DNA of 64,000 nt from Trichomonas vaginalis G3 (GCF_026262505.1 NC_067207.1:31960082-32024081); one strand, 5' to 3'. Positions 41,237-52,800 are shown, counted from the stretch's first letter. Program-made: numbers and translations. Notes: generated from the letters alone by a model not told the origin.

Positions 41237-42757
41237 TTAAATATTATTTAAATATAATGGAGTAATAAAATAAATCGGAATTTCTATTAATTTATTGTCA
41301 ACTTCAACTAATGCATTGCCGTTAATATATCTAACAAATTCAGCTATTGTGTCAAATCTTCGTCTTCTTTTTGTCATTGATTTATTAGTTTTTCCATAAT
41401 CGAGATGAATCAAAACTTTATCCCCTTGTTTAAAATTCATGAGCCCTGAATTAATTTGTTCACGTTTAACATCATTCAACCTTTCCATTTGCTTTCTAAT
41501 ATATTCCCATTCTTTTGAAATATCATTTTTCATTTCCACTGGTTTCATGTTTATAGTTCTATGCCATGTATTATTGTAATAATATACTAACTGTTGTATG
41601 ATGGAGTCATGATTTCCATCCCAGTATATCTGACCGTTAACCCCTAACGCATCTCTAAGAGTTCTCATTACCGCATCAACTATTTTATTATGAAACGTAT
41701 ATGGAGAGGATGAGAAGAAAAAATTAATTTGTGGGAAATAATGAGTCATAGTTGCCTGAAATCCTTTATCACCATCACCCCTGATATTATCTACTCTTTC
41801 ATGATCTAGTAAGTATTGTATAGCTCTTCTTGTTTCCTGTTCTGTTTTCCCTTTCACTGGAATGCAATATAAATATCTAGTGTTAATGTTAATGGCAAAT
41901 AAATAAGTAACGTTTCCTTTTGAATATTCTAAATGATCTATTTCGTATGAATATGGATATGGAGCAAATGAAGGGCGACTAAATTTTTCCTTTAATGGTT
42001 GAATTTTTGGGTCAATTGGTTTATTTAATATTTTGAAATCCTTTTTAAAATCTTTTTGCTTCTTTAATGTTTGAAATGGATATAATAAAGTGAATGATGA
42101 AGGATTAACTGAAGGAGGAGGCGGTACTGTCGTTGGAGGTTTTGGTGTTGCAAGTGGTTTAATTTTATCTGCTTTGATTTTGGAATTCATTCCTTCCTTC
42201 ATTAATTCTGGATGTATTCTATTCATTTGTTTTAAATATGCTGTATATAAAGGTTTGATATACTTTCCCGCTTCGAGTTTATGTTGAAGGATGAATTCCA
42301 AAAGTTGATCTTCATTTAAAAGTCGGGCTGAATATGGTTTAACTAATGAATCATAAATTAAAGCTTGTGCTTCATTTATGGTCTGAAGGACCTGGGTGTT
42401 TTGCATCTTTTGTTTTTGTTCCTTTGTTTTTTGCGGCTCATGATTATATAAATTATATAATTCATCAATATCTTCTTCTGTTAATACTTTATTTTTGAAA
42501 TCTTTCAATTGTTTAAGTTGTGATTTAGTTTTTTCCTTTGTATATTCATCATTTTTAATTTTGTCTTTAATTTTAGAAATTATTTTATCATGATATTTCA
42601 AAATTTCATTTTTATAATATGGATAATAATATTCCATATCATCACCCGTTATATAGTTATTGTGTTTTTGGAGATATGATTTTAATTCATAATAATTAAG
42701 AAAATTTTGATTAAGTACTAAATCATCAATTAAAATTTTTAAATCTGTGTTATCCAT
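41237..42757 (-). CDS. Maverick integrase (retroviral-like, rve fold)
   Basis: A 506-aa open frame. Residues ~1-130 are charged helices; ~195-225 is a Pro-rich linker ('PPTTVPPPPSVNPS'). Residues ~265-410 match the retroviral-type integrase core of Mavericks: 'YEIDHLEYSKGNVTYLFAIN', 'IRGDGDKGF', then 'FHNKIVDAVMRTLRDALG' and 'YYNNTWHRTINMKPVEM'. The last ~65 residues ('FKQGDKVLIHLDYGK' to 'IEIPIYFITPLYL') look like the small beta-barrel/chromodomain-like DNA-binding tail. The enzyme joins element ends to target DNA and defines Maverick/Polinton elements with PolB. It looks whole. It lies between a small basic-protein gene and the polymerase gene. Confidence 0.9.
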   Translation of the reverse strand: MDNTDLKILIDDLVLNQNFLNYYELKSYLQKHNNYITGDDMEYYYPYYKNEILKYHDKIISKIKDKIKNDEYTKEKTKSQLKQLKDFKNKVLTEEDIDELYNLYNHEPQKTKEQKQKMQNTQVLQTINEAQALIYDSLVKPYSARLLNEDQLLEFILQHKLEAGKYIKPLYTAYLKQMNRIHPELMKEGMNSKIKADKIKPLATPKPPTTVPPPPSVNPSSFTLLYPFQTLKKQKDFKKDFKILNKPIDPKIQPLKEKFSRPSFAPYPYSYEIDHLEYSKGNVTYLFAININTRYLYCIPVKGKTEQETRRAIQYLLDHERVDNIRGDGDKGFQATMTHYFPQINFFFSSSPYTFHNKIVDAVMRTLRDALGVNGQIYWDGNHDSIIQQLVYYYNNTWHRTINMKPVEMKNDISKEWEYIRKQMERLNDVKREQINSGLMNFKQGDKVLIHLDYGKTNKSMTKRRRRFDTIAEFVRYINGNALVEVDNKLIEIPIYFITPLYLNNI

Positions 42758-42882
42758 TTATATAAAAATAAAATAAATGTTTAAGGGTGCCCACCTCTTT
42801 GAATCATAGTATCAAAACCATCATTAACGGTTCCTTTTGTCTCTTCTGTGGCATTTCATTAAAAATAAAATTTTAAATTGTA
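42758..42882. other. Spacer between integrase and polymerase genes
   Basis: Contains the T-rich pre-ATG block of the integrase gene (about 42758-42780 on the minus strand). Nothing else is seen. Confidence 0.5.
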
Positions 42883-45800
42883 TTAAATAAATGGCATACA
42901 ACATCCATTTTCACAACATACAGCCTTAGTGTGTGCTCCTGTTAATGCAGTCTTACCGATTGTTAAGTGAGTCATTGACCCATTTTTAAGTTGTAAATTA
43001 ATATTCTGACCATCGAAAATAACTTTATCATTTATTATATCCAAATAATTTTTAGGTGTTAATTGCTTATTTTGTCGTAAACTAACACCTTTCATTTTTT
43101 GTGCAATCTTTTTAAAATCACCCCCATCAATTGAACCGTTGAATGATGTATAACACTTAGGACATAAAGCAACCATGTTATCACCTTGTTTCTCAATTGC
43201 TAAACCCAATAATTTTTTCTCATGTGCTTTTTCTTCAGCTTTATTCTTTAATTTAGGTTTAAATTTCTCATCAAAACAAAAGAAATCAAAAGGTGTGAAT
43301 TTGAAAATGTTTTTATCATAAAATTGTTTATCGGTAACAATCGCCTGAAATGCTTGAGTGTTAGGAAGATTTGAGTCGCCAGCAATAGCCCAATAAGATG
43401 AATCAGTATCACCTTCAATGAAATGAAAACGATTAACATCCATGCATTTATACATAAAATCATAAATGAAAACTAAATACCAGTATTTAGCATTATCTAA
43501 AGTGAAGAATGCCTCTTGTAAACATGTATCACATCTATAAAATCTATCTTTGAGCATCACTTGATACGTATCTTCACCTATTTCTCTTATGTTTTTAAAC
43601 TTATTTGACATACATGCAACGCGTGCCTTCTGTGCATTCATTATTTTAGTCTTTGCGTAATTTTGTGTATTCATTGCATCGTAACCATATGATCCATTAA
43701 GTGAAATCTTGCAAAATAAACTTTTTCCTTTATTTCCTTCTAATTCAGCCTTTTGTCTTTCGTTCATAAATTTGTTCGCAAATTCATTAAAACAAGTGTT
43801 TTTCGTAAATGTTAAAATTGATTGAATATCATCGATGATAAAATGAAATCTGTCTATTAGATACCAAAGATAATAAGAAGAAAATGGTTGATATTGGTTG
43901 TGTGTTGATGCTAATTGAGTTAATTTTCTCTGTTTCTGGTCAACTGGTAGATTGTTTGATTTCATGTAATTATACATAAATGCCAATTGTTTTTTCATCT
44001 GTGATAATATCTAAGTTTCTTATTATCGGTAAAAAGTTTATGTAATCATTAATGTATTTTTCATCAATGTGACCCTTTACTTCAGCCACGAATAAAGTAT
44101 TTTTCTTCTTAATTATTCCCAGTGCTTTTGCTTTCTTTGTTGCTGTATCACAAATGATAACACCATTCAATCTTCCCGGCATATACATTTTATGGTCAGT
44201 ATATTGAATGAAATCATGAGGATTAGATGAAAATGATGAAGGATATAATGAATTAAAGTCAACTCCAACGAAATGAGTCATAATGTTGGTGGTGTCCTCA
44301 TTTGATACAGTTTTAGTTTCTGGATTATATGAAAGTTTATTAATGTGCGTGATTCCTTTAAGATTAACACGATGTTGAACATTTGATAAACCACCAGTAA
44401 TTCCATTACGGAGAATGTGATAAGCTTCAACTGAATCTAAAGTCATTGGTAAATTATTTTTTAATGCATAATTTCTTAAATTGATTCTTAAACGTTGAAC
44501 ATCTTCATCTTTATTTGATTTTACGACATTGCAATAACAACACATTAACTGACAATTTTCTTTGGTATGTGGTTTTTCATTATCGATTCTATCCAATGTT
44601 GGTTTATTTGCATATGTAAACGCTTTACCACACATTTTGCATTTAGATGAAAGGATTAAATCGTGATAGTATTGAAAATCATCCATTGAAACATTATTTT
44701 TAGTATCCCTTTCTGCTTTTTCATCTTGTTTCTTATATGATTCAATTTTATATTTCCAATACTTTTTCGTTAATTCAAAACTTGATTCTATCTCTTCCTC
44801 AGGATATTTTTCATTAGGATTAAAGTCTTTATATGCTAAAGCGTAACGAATCATTGAAGCATTCGATGATAAAGAAAGATTATGAAGCATGTCAATTTTA
44901 TAAACAAATGTTTCTTCAATAATTTTATCAATTGGGTCAATCATAATTTCAACATCTTTATTGCAATAATGAATAAAATATTCTAATCTATTCTTAAAAT
45001 TTTTAGCATCATTGAGATATATTTGATAATCACTATCTGATATAGTTTCTTGGGTTAATGCTGAATAAAATGAATCTTGAGTGAATGGTTCCACTTTATA
45101 TAATTCTTCTTCGTAATTCTCCCATGTGATGAATTGATAAGGGAAAAAGGATTTAACACGTGATTTATTGTTTCCGAAATCTTGAGTGAATTGGTCTAAT
45201 GTCCCACCCGCTATATAATTTCTGATGTCAATAAATCTCAATTCATATGGAACGTTTGTTTTCTTTACAATAATTTGCTTAAATTGTGAAGATGAACCCA
45301 GCATTGATTTTATTTTCCATTTTGCAGTGTTTAAATCACGAAGAATTAAATTTAAATCAAACTTTCCCGAATTAAAACCTATGATATTCACTTTATTGAA
45401 TTCCTCATCTAGAAGTTCTTTAAATGCTTCCTTCTGTTTTTCATTTAATGTATGAGACTTCATTAATTCTTCATATTGTTCAATATTTGATTTAGCAACT
45501 AATGAACAGTTGAAAATAAAAACTCAATCCAATCAGAAATAAAAGAATCACTCGAAGTTAAGCAAAAATTCCTCGTATATGTTTTATCATTTAATTTAAC
45601 CGTTGATGATACCATGAATGGTTTTAAGTAAGCGTTCAAAGTTGCACACTCAGAAAGTTGTAATTCTTCTTTAGTCTCTAATGTTTCGAAGTCAAAAGTA
45701 ATATAATATCTTGTCGGTTGATAATATTCCTGCAAATTGTGAGCTAATAACCACTGATATATCTTCTGTTTCGTAATATGTGGTGCATATGGTTGCTGTG

Positions 45801-46326
45801 TCTTTTGCAACTGAACGTCTTGAATTAATCTTCCATTATTTTCTTTACATTTCTCACAATGCTTTAAAAATCTTCTTTGGTTTTTCCTTTCTGGATCATC
45901 ACGGATAGAATAAACTTCTTCTTTACAATATGGACAAACTCTATAGCCGGTGAGTGCTTCAACGTCTGTTATTCTGTCAGCGTGAAGTTTTCCACATGGA
46001 CTCTGTGTTAATAAAATATTTACTGTTTCAAATTCTGGATCTATCATTATTGAATCCACTAATGGAAAGTCTACCTTATTTATGTCCACGTCTTCTGGTT
46101 GAGGATCACAATAATAGAAATCAATATTAACATTTAACATTCTCGCTAATCTCTCACTTTCTGATGAAATGTCAAACCCTTCATATGAATCTATTGCTTC
46201 ATTTAAATAACTTCTACGAGTTTTAGGATTAACACCATCAGGAATGTTATAGAAGCGTTTAAATAACCTTCTACCTTCTGCTCTAATTTGATTATCATTC
46301 ATTTTAGCGGTTCCGTTTTTGTTCAT
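42883..46326 (-). pseudogene. Maverick protein-primed family-B DNA polymerase (broken)
   Basis: A polymerase gene of about 1140 codons that is broken in about two places. Its parts can be recognised in order: a zinc-ribbon-like N-terminal region (CPYC / HCEKC), exonuclease motifs (TFDFET; GFNSGKFDLNLI; YCNKD), an HNH-like Cys/His insertion with 'LDRIDN' and 'CCYCN', the polymerase motif A (DFNSLYPSS), motif B (KISLNGSYGYD), motif C (EGDTDSSYW) and a KMKG element. The C-terminus has a Cys cluster (CCENGCC). The order and the SLYPS/DTDSS motifs are those of protein-primed PolB in Mavericks, which copies the element from its ends. The gene's ATG is preceded by the element's T-rich block. Confidence 0.88.
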
Positions 46327-46374
46327 TTATGTAAGAATAAAAATTAAAAAATAAATAAAAATAAAGTTTATTTT

Positions 46375-46569
46375 TTAAAGCCCATAAAATGAATTAAGAA
46401 CACATAAATTTTTATCATCTGCGACGTGACGAATACATTTTAATTTACTCAAGAATGCGTACCCTGATACATTAAATCTAATTCCTGTCTTATTTAATTT
46501 CACAACTTTGAAAAGGAATGTATGAATAGCTATAAAATGATGAGAAGATGTTTTATGGGTTGCTTCCAT
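46375..46569 (-). CDS. Maverick small protein (64 aa)
   Basis: A short open frame on the same strand as the polymerase and upstream of it. It has an ATG start preceded by ATTTATTTCAGAAAAAA. The sequence is hydrophobic/basic ('AIHTFLFKVVKLNKTGIRFN', 'LSKLKCIRHVADDK'), with two Cys and no membrane-length segment. No family is recognised. Its position and promoter-like block make it a probable element gene. Confidence 0.45.
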   Translation of the reverse strand: MEATHKTSSHHFIAIHTFLFKVVKLNKTGIRFNVSGYAFLSKLKCIRHVADDKNLCVLNSFYGL

Positions 46570-46658
46570 TTTTTTCTGAAATAAATGAATAAATATAATG
46601 CTTATACGTTTTCATATCTTTTATATTCTTAATAACGAATGGTATAGACCTTTCAACT

Positions 46659-47489
46659 TCATCTTCCTCGGTGCTGTTCTTTCATATGAAACATTATTAG
46701 TATCTTCAACAATGAAACCACAATCACACAAATTTTATATGTTCCAATGGTTTCTTTTGATATTTTATCTAATAAATCAAAAACTTTATCAACACCTGTG
46801 CATTTATTTAAATAATAATTTGTGTAAATATCATGATCTTCTTTCTTAATCGTATTAGTTGCATATGTCACGTTTTTAAGAGCTTTTTTGAATTTCTCAG
46901 AATCGAGAGGGGGTGAAAGTAAGATACAAGGGTATTCTTCATTATCAATAAATTGTAACTTATGTTTACGTATAAATTTAGTACCTTCTTCTGAAAGTGT
47001 TTCATCTATTTCGCCATCTAATAAATTTTGTGTTGATTCTGAGACATAATTTTTATATCTTTCTTCATGAGATTTCTGAACTGCTGATTCTGAAGCTGGG
47101 ATATTCATTAAACCCTCTACTTCATTTTCATTATATTTTTCAACTTCTCTTAATTCCTTAATTTTTTCATCTATTTCATCTCTTATTTTTTCCAGTCTTT
47201 CAATTTCAATTTCATCATATTCATCATCATCTTTAATTCGTTCTTCATAATATTCAGGGAAAACATCAGGTTCTTTAGGTTTTTCTTCTTCAGATGTGGG
47301 ATATAAGAAATTTATAACATCATCTTTATTCATTTTTCCATCATAATCTAAATCATTTAATAACTCGGCAAATTTTTGACAATTTCTTAAATAATATTTA
47401 CTAACTTCATAACACATCTCATCTAATATATCCTTTATTTCCTCGTTTGTGAATCCTAATTTTTTAACGTTGTTAGTTTTGACGCTCAT
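46659..47489 (-). CDS. Maverick protein of unknown function, acidic coiled-coil centre
   Basis: About 276 aa from the ATG at 47489; the frame extends slightly upstream only by a non-ATG codon. Residues ~20-65 have an EF-hand-like spot ('NDLDYDGKMNKDDVINFL'), ~75-120 are a very acidic coiled coil ('EYDEIEIERLEKIRDEIDEK'), and the rest is mixed, ending with a hydrophobic segment. It lies just inside the right terminal repeat, with the T-rich block TTTATTTTTATTTTGTATGAA before its ATG. No structural or enzymatic family is recognised. Confidence 0.55.
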   Translation of the reverse strand: MSVKTNNVKKLGFTNEEIKDILDEMCYEVSKYYLRNCQKFAELLNDLDYDGKMNKDDVINFLYPTSEEEKPKEPDVFPEYYEERIKDDDEYDEIEIERLEKIRDEIDEKIKELREVEKYNENEVEGLMNIPASESAVQKSHEERYKNYVSESTQNLLDGEIDETLSEEGTKFIRKHKLQFIDNEEYPCILLSPPLDSEKFKKALKNVTYATNTIKKEDHDIYTNYYLNKCTGVDKVFDLLDKISKETIGTYKICVIVVSLLKILIMFHMKEQHRGR

Positions 47490-47534
47490 TTCATACAAAA
47501 TAAAAATAAATTATTCAGAAATGTAAGACATAAT

Positions 47535-47713
47535 TTTTTAAAGTTTATTTTTAAAAAATTTTTTTATTTTTTTATTTTTTATTTCATTATGGTAGTGAAT
47601 CTTTCATTCATGAAAATAATTATTTTAAAATTAATGTTAATTTTTTAATGATTTATAAATAAATATATTTTAATGCATCGTCTATATATAGATGTAACAA
47701 AAAAAGTCACACA
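47535..47713 (-). repeat. Right terminal inverted repeat of the Maverick element
   Basis: Reverse complement of 36042-36219. The outermost bases read AGTCACACA and run straight into a long A-tract. Confidence 0.9.
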
Positions 47714-47818
47714 CAAAAAAAAAAAAAAAAAAAAAAAAGGAAGTGGGGCTTCCAGGCACTTCGTGCCCTCTAGCCCCGAAGATGTTTAGTATAAAGCCGC
47801 TTTTTAACTTCACTTAAA
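47714..47818. other. Junction: A-tract and GC-rich leader
   Basis: A run of about 24 A (47715-47738) is followed by a GC-rich stretch with GGCACTTCGTGCC (13-base hairpin, 47755-47767) nested in CCCCACTT/TAGCCCCG-like flanks, then the leader of the 669-aa gene. The sequence is unlike host DNA and marks a switch from one element to another, or an assembly join. Confidence 0.5.
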
Positions 47819-49828
47819 ATGCCACGTAAGCTACGTAAGAATATACGTAAGAGGAAGAGAGCATTGAAACATCCAATAGTAAAACTGACACCACAACAAC
47901 AGTTGCAACAACAAATGATGAATGACCCCACTATGTTGCAACAAATGTCAAGCAACCCTACGCTTTTAAACCGAGTCATTGGTGCACAGAGTGGAGGTTT
48001 AAGAGCGGCACTTTTAGCGAAAATGGCAGGCTATGGTGGAGCTGCAGACGGAACAGCTTATAACCCTCAAAGTCAAATGAATTTGAGTTCACTCAAAAAT
48101 CAAATAACAGATGTCAAAAAGTCAAACATAGACATACAGAAACAAATAAGTGAAAACGAAAAGAAACTAGAATATGACAGACACACAAAGAAACTCAATG
48201 AGTTAAACGTAGAGAAAAAGAAGAAAGAAGAACAACTGAAAGAACTAAGTACAGAGGAATATGCGAAAAAAGTGTCAGAAAAAGCAGCAGAAGTAGCAAA
48301 AATGGAACAAGATGTCATAAATTTGAAAAACCATACTACTCAATATAAAGTACTGAAAGATGAAGAAATAAAACAAAAAGCCCTGAAGACATATATGGAT
48401 AGCGATGAGTATAAAAAAGAAGTTGAAGCAAATGTAAAGGCAGAAAAACTTTTACAGTTGCAAAACCAAACCGTACAGTATGAAAACTTAGCACAAGAAA
48501 GTAAAAATAACGACGCAGCCATGCAAAAGGCAATGAAAAGCGCAGAATATATAAAAGCTAATAATGACTGGTTAGATGCCCAAGCCAACGCTAAAGCAGC
48601 CCAACTCATAGGGTCAATAAGGACAAAAATACAAGCGGATGAAGACAGTTCAAATGAAGCTTTAACAAATGCTGACTTTAAGAACGCCTTCGAAGCTCTT
48701 CATAGTAAGGTGAAACTAGTGAACGACTTCTCATCTGGAAAGAAACTGAAGTCTGAAGGTTTCGACAACGAGTTAAGAGAAGTAGCACAAAATATGACGA
48801 AAATAACAGATGCAGCAACGAGACAGGCAGTTCAAAGTGCCTATGACGCCGTTAGAGCAACTGTTGTGGAAAGTCAAGAAAAAGAGTTACAACAGACCAA
48901 AACAGACCTAGTAAATGCTTTCTTAAGAACGAAAAGTCAGGTAGGACATTATGCTGCAGATGGAACATATGTGCCAGCTGGTGGAACTTATATACCACCA
49001 AACCCTCCAAGAGAAGCACCTGCACCAGGACTACCTAAAACATTTACATCGTCACATGGACACAGACACAGGCATGCACCAAAACCAACACAACAACCAA
49101 CAGTTCAAAACACTGCACCACAACCAACAGTTCAAAACACTGCACCACAACCAACAGTTCAAAACACTGCACAGCAACAACCACAAACAGAGCAAGGACA
49201 TAAAAGAAGTAGAGAACAAGGAAACCAAGAATTCTTAAAAATGCTTAAGGAAAATTATGGTTACCCAGATACTCTTGACTTTAGTGACAGATATAAAGAA
49301 GCTATTAGAAAGTTCAAGGAAGGAAATACTGACCCGAACCTATTTAGCTTTATGGTTCAGCACCAAATCGAATATAATCTCAAACCTGGAAAATACAAGC
49401 TCGCTAAGGGATATGATTTAATAGCATATCATCCAAATGACATGGATGAATTTACTCCGAGATATTTGATGTCAGAGCTAAATGACGATTCAACTCTCTT
49501 CATAAAACGCGTAAAAAATAGAGACGGAACGAAAGAAGAAAGGTTTATGAATGCGGATGACTTAAATAGGGAATTTGCTAAAAACCGTCTCGGAATATAT
49601 GAAATGCCACGAGATAAGGTACAAGAAACTCAACAGGAAGAAGTTCAGATACAACCAGACATGGAAGAAATAGTTCAGCAACAACAGCTAGAAGAGCCTG
49701 AAGGAAACGAACAAGTCCCTCCTTTGGAAACTAACTTCACAGAACTAGATGAAGATTTGGAACAGCCGAAAAATCTTGACCCTCAACAAGAGTATGAGGT
49801 GAATATGGAATCTTTTCCAAGAGTCTAA
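47819..49828 (+). CDS. Virus-like element protein, basic N-terminus and long coiled coil (669 aa)
   Basis: The start MPRKLRKNIRKRKRALK is highly basic, as in nucleic-acid-binding core proteins. A Gln/Met-rich stretch follows, then a long charged coiled coil (~90-350) with Lys/Glu/Gln/Ala. Next is a Pro-rich segment with a His cluster ('SSHGHRHRHAPKP') and three tandem copies of the 9-residue unit PTVQNTAPQ (27-bp DNA repeat, about 49095-49175). Residues ~455-590 are a folded C-terminal domain, and the last 75 residues are acidic and Gln-rich. The reading frame is whole over 2 kb while everything downstream is decayed. I infer a virion-associated or scaffold-type protein; no homologue is named. 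Confidence 0.7.
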   Translation: MPRKLRKNIRKRKRALKHPIVKLTPQQQLQQQMMNDPTMLQQMSSNPTLLNRVIGAQSGGLRAALLAKMAGYGGAADGTAYNPQSQMNLSSLKNQITDVKKSNIDIQKQISENEKKLEYDRHTKKLNELNVEKKKKEEQLKELSTEEYAKKVSEKAAEVAKMEQDVINLKNHTTQYKVLKDEEIKQKALKTYMDSDEYKKEVEANVKAEKLLQLQNQTVQYENLAQESKNNDAAMQKAMKSAEYIKANNDWLDAQANAKAAQLIGSIRTKIQADEDSSNEALTNADFKNAFEALHSKVKLVNDFSSGKKLKSEGFDNELREVAQNMTKITDAATRQAVQSAYDAVRATVVESQEKELQQTKTDLVNAFLRTKSQVGHYAADGTYVPAGGTYIPPNPPREAPAPGLPKTFTSSHGHRHRHAPKPTQQPTVQNTAPQPTVQNTAPQPTVQNTAQQQPQTEQGHKRSREQGNQEFLKMLKENYGYPDTLDFSDRYKEAIRKFKEGNTDPNLFSFMVQHQIEYNLKPGKYKLAKGYDLIAYHPNDMDEFTPRYLMSELNDDSTLFIKRVKNRDGTKEERFMNADDLNREFAKNRLGIYEMPRDKVQETQQEEVQIQPDMEEIVQQQQLEEPEGNEQVPPLETNFTELDEDLEQPKNLDPQQEYEVNMESFPRV

Positions 49829-52800
49829 AAAAATTCGGCTGACATAGTAGAAGAATATCGAAAAATGTTTGCCGACATACAAAAGACTCCAACACCAGAT
49901 GAAAATATTCAGCATAGAATGGAAAGTACTGAAAAAAAATGTACGCAAATACAATAATCCTTTTTACTTACGAGCATTTAACGTTCAATCTTTGGATGAA
50001 CTCGTGTGAAAATAAAAGGTTAAATTTCAAGAAAACATATAGAAATGAAACATTGTTTAAAGTTCATTCAGAACCTAACCAAGATGGAAACAAACCTACT
50101 TTTGTTTCTGCAGACGATGGAACTACAATGAGATGGGGTCATAAAGCTAATCCGGATAGGTGGTTCATAAACTTACAACCACAATTCCAAGAAGTTGTAG
50201 ACGCAATGGAAGTGAATGGTGAACCAGATATAGCTGGTATTTTCAGCGCGGCTTTTAATGCCATTGAAAGATATGAAACATGCAGATATTTTGGACCAGT
50301 ATTGAAATGAACATGGCTGATGGAAATATAACACCTGACGTTCTAAAAACATTTATCTCAAAGAACTACACAGAACCATAGAGATGGTATATTTGGTGAA
50401 GAGTTTAGAAAGAAGTTAGGGAGATAGAAGGAAGAGAACCTATTGTACATGACCTTGCAAACGAAAGTTTACAAAATGTCATAAAAACTTACTTTGCAGA
50501 CAATGAACCGAGAAGGGATGAATATTTAAGAAAACTCAAATGGACAGTACCAAATGAAATGTTAGTATTGAAAAACATGTTCCTTGACAAAATAAAACCA
50601 ACTACAGAAATAAACGACGCAAGACTGAAAGATTGGGTAAAAGCTTTCCCATTCACAAAGGATATTATTGGTAACATGGAAAGAAAACCAGAATGGCTAC
50701 AAAAACATATATTTGGAAACGAGCTTATTCCATATGGACAGCACTGTTTGAAGAGCTTGAACCGGAAACTCAGGAAAGAGTCATTGCAAACAATACGCAA
50801 AGACTCAAATACAAACTATGACAAACTCTTTCTAGGATATAGGTTACCTGAGATGGGCGACCAGAGCCAAAAGGCAAAAAGGACATGGGAAATTTGCAAC
50901 ATACTAGAATGAACATAATGCAAAGATGCAACACACTGAAGCAGAGGGCAATGAAGGAAAAGAAGAGTTAAAAACTCAGTCAGGAAGAAAGTAAAGCTTG
51001 GTCCGAGTGGGTTCTATTATGATATATAAATCCAACTATTCTATATTTTTACCCATATGAAATGTACGCCGCTCAGAAATATAACGCCAACATTTTGGAT
51101 GCCATGAACGGAAATGTTTCCGAATGGTATAACGAATGCGACAATGCCATTAGAAGGTCAGAAATAGTTCCTGGAACTTACGAATATACAACTGCTTTTC
51201 TTATGGAAACGTAGGCGAGTTTGGAGAAGGTTCTTCAACAACAGTAGATATTGCTTGCGACAGGTTTCATATTATTTCTATTGACAAACTCTTTCTTATA
51301 CGTGGAACAAGACATTGAAATAAAACTTCTGCCAAGTTGTCTGACAAGAAAGGTTGCAATGGAATTTTCTATGTCGGATACCAATATGCTCCAGAAGTTT
51401 TCATGGGATATAAGATATATTCTAAACTCTGACTTAGTTCAAACAGTAACATGGGCAAACTATGAAATGGTTCGCTTTGAGAAACTCAGTACAACCACAA
51501 GCTAGAGAACAAACAACCAGTATGCAACTATTGAGAAAATAAGAAGACTTGACCCTAACGTTCCAGGAGTTTATGTTAACCTTTCTGGACAAACTGCAGC
51601 AGCAGTAACCAAAGTAAAACTGAAACTTAGAGTTCCTTTGTCATCTTTCCTCATCTTCAGGTTTTTAAGATACTTGCCAAACTGGGCAAGGAAAAAATTT
51701 CTATCGAACTTACTCCAAGCAAAAAATAACTTAGTCATTGCACCACAACACAAGACCATTCACTCTTACAGAAGTAGTGGGAACAAATAAAATGTCATTC
51801 GCCGACTTTTGCAAAAACAAAGTTGACTTAGACTTTGGTTTCTCAAAAACCTCAACACTGAAGTAAACTATTATTTCAATGTGCTGGAGATGCTTGGGAC
51901 CCAGTTAAGTTCACATGCGAAAAAATTTGAATGCAAGAGAATAGAAAGCAGACTTGCAGTCTATATGTTGGACCCAGATATTTCAAATGCTTTAGCTGCC
52001 AAATATATTGCAGTTCCACTTATGTTCCCTATACACCAAATATCTGTCAAAGACTTTGCAGGTGAATTGGAAACCAAAGTGCTGACCCAGGTGCAAGAAC
52101 AGATATTGCTTTAACAACTGCAATGAAACATGCAGATACTATGTTTGTACTGTTCAGACGAACTATAAATGACTATTCTTGTTTCTACAACCCCGGTATT
52201 AAATATCATATAAACATAGATGGCAAATATTATCCAAGAGAAGAATATTCTACAGTGAGGATATGAGGTCATACAACTTGACATTAGATGCTATGAACTT
52301 TAACAACAACTTCACAACAACCATTAACCCTGAAATGCAAAGTTCTATTATGCCATATGTGAAAGTATGGACTCATACAGGAGGTCAAAAAACTCAATAT
52401 ACAAATGGAGACCGTTCAAACTTTTGGCTTGGCATTCCATTGCTGACTCAGAAGACTTTATGGTGGTATTTCAACTGTTGGTACTGTACAAATACAATAT
52501 ACTGGTGACAGAGACGGTCCAGATGAACTGAGAGCAAAGAAGTTTACAAAACCAATAGCACTTTTCACGGAAGATGCTCTTTTGAAGATTCGTTCGATGA
52601 AACCTGCTGGGGCTCCTCAGAATTGGCATAACGACAGCTTCCATCGAGCAGATTTTGGCAGCAGGTCAGTAAGTTGTTCTTGAACTGACTTCTCTCCGTC
52701 AAATATTGACAGTACGCCAGTTTTGACATAATATTTAAGATAAACTTACCTTTAGAAATATCTGTAAGTTTTGTTGTTATTATTTTGTCAACGTCAAGAA

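Larger units (their letters stand above)
36042..47713. mobile_element. Maverick/Polinton element with ~178-bp terminal inverted repeats
   Basis: An 11.7-kb element bounded by near-identical inverted repeats (36042-36219 and 47535-47713). Parts: a retroviral-type integrase, a protein-primed family-B DNA polymerase gene and several small genes, nearly all on the minus strand and clustered in the right two-thirds. The left third (36611-40660) is a repeat array and palindrome. No packaging ATPase, cysteine protease or capsid gene was recognised, so it is smaller than the usual 15-20 kb. It is broken, with about two breaks seen in the polymerase gene, while the integrase reads through. The TIRs differ by only about one base plus one indel, which suggests a recent insertion. 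No clear target-site duplication could be seen: the left flank is host DNA, while the right flank is an A-run and another element. Confidence 0.9.
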
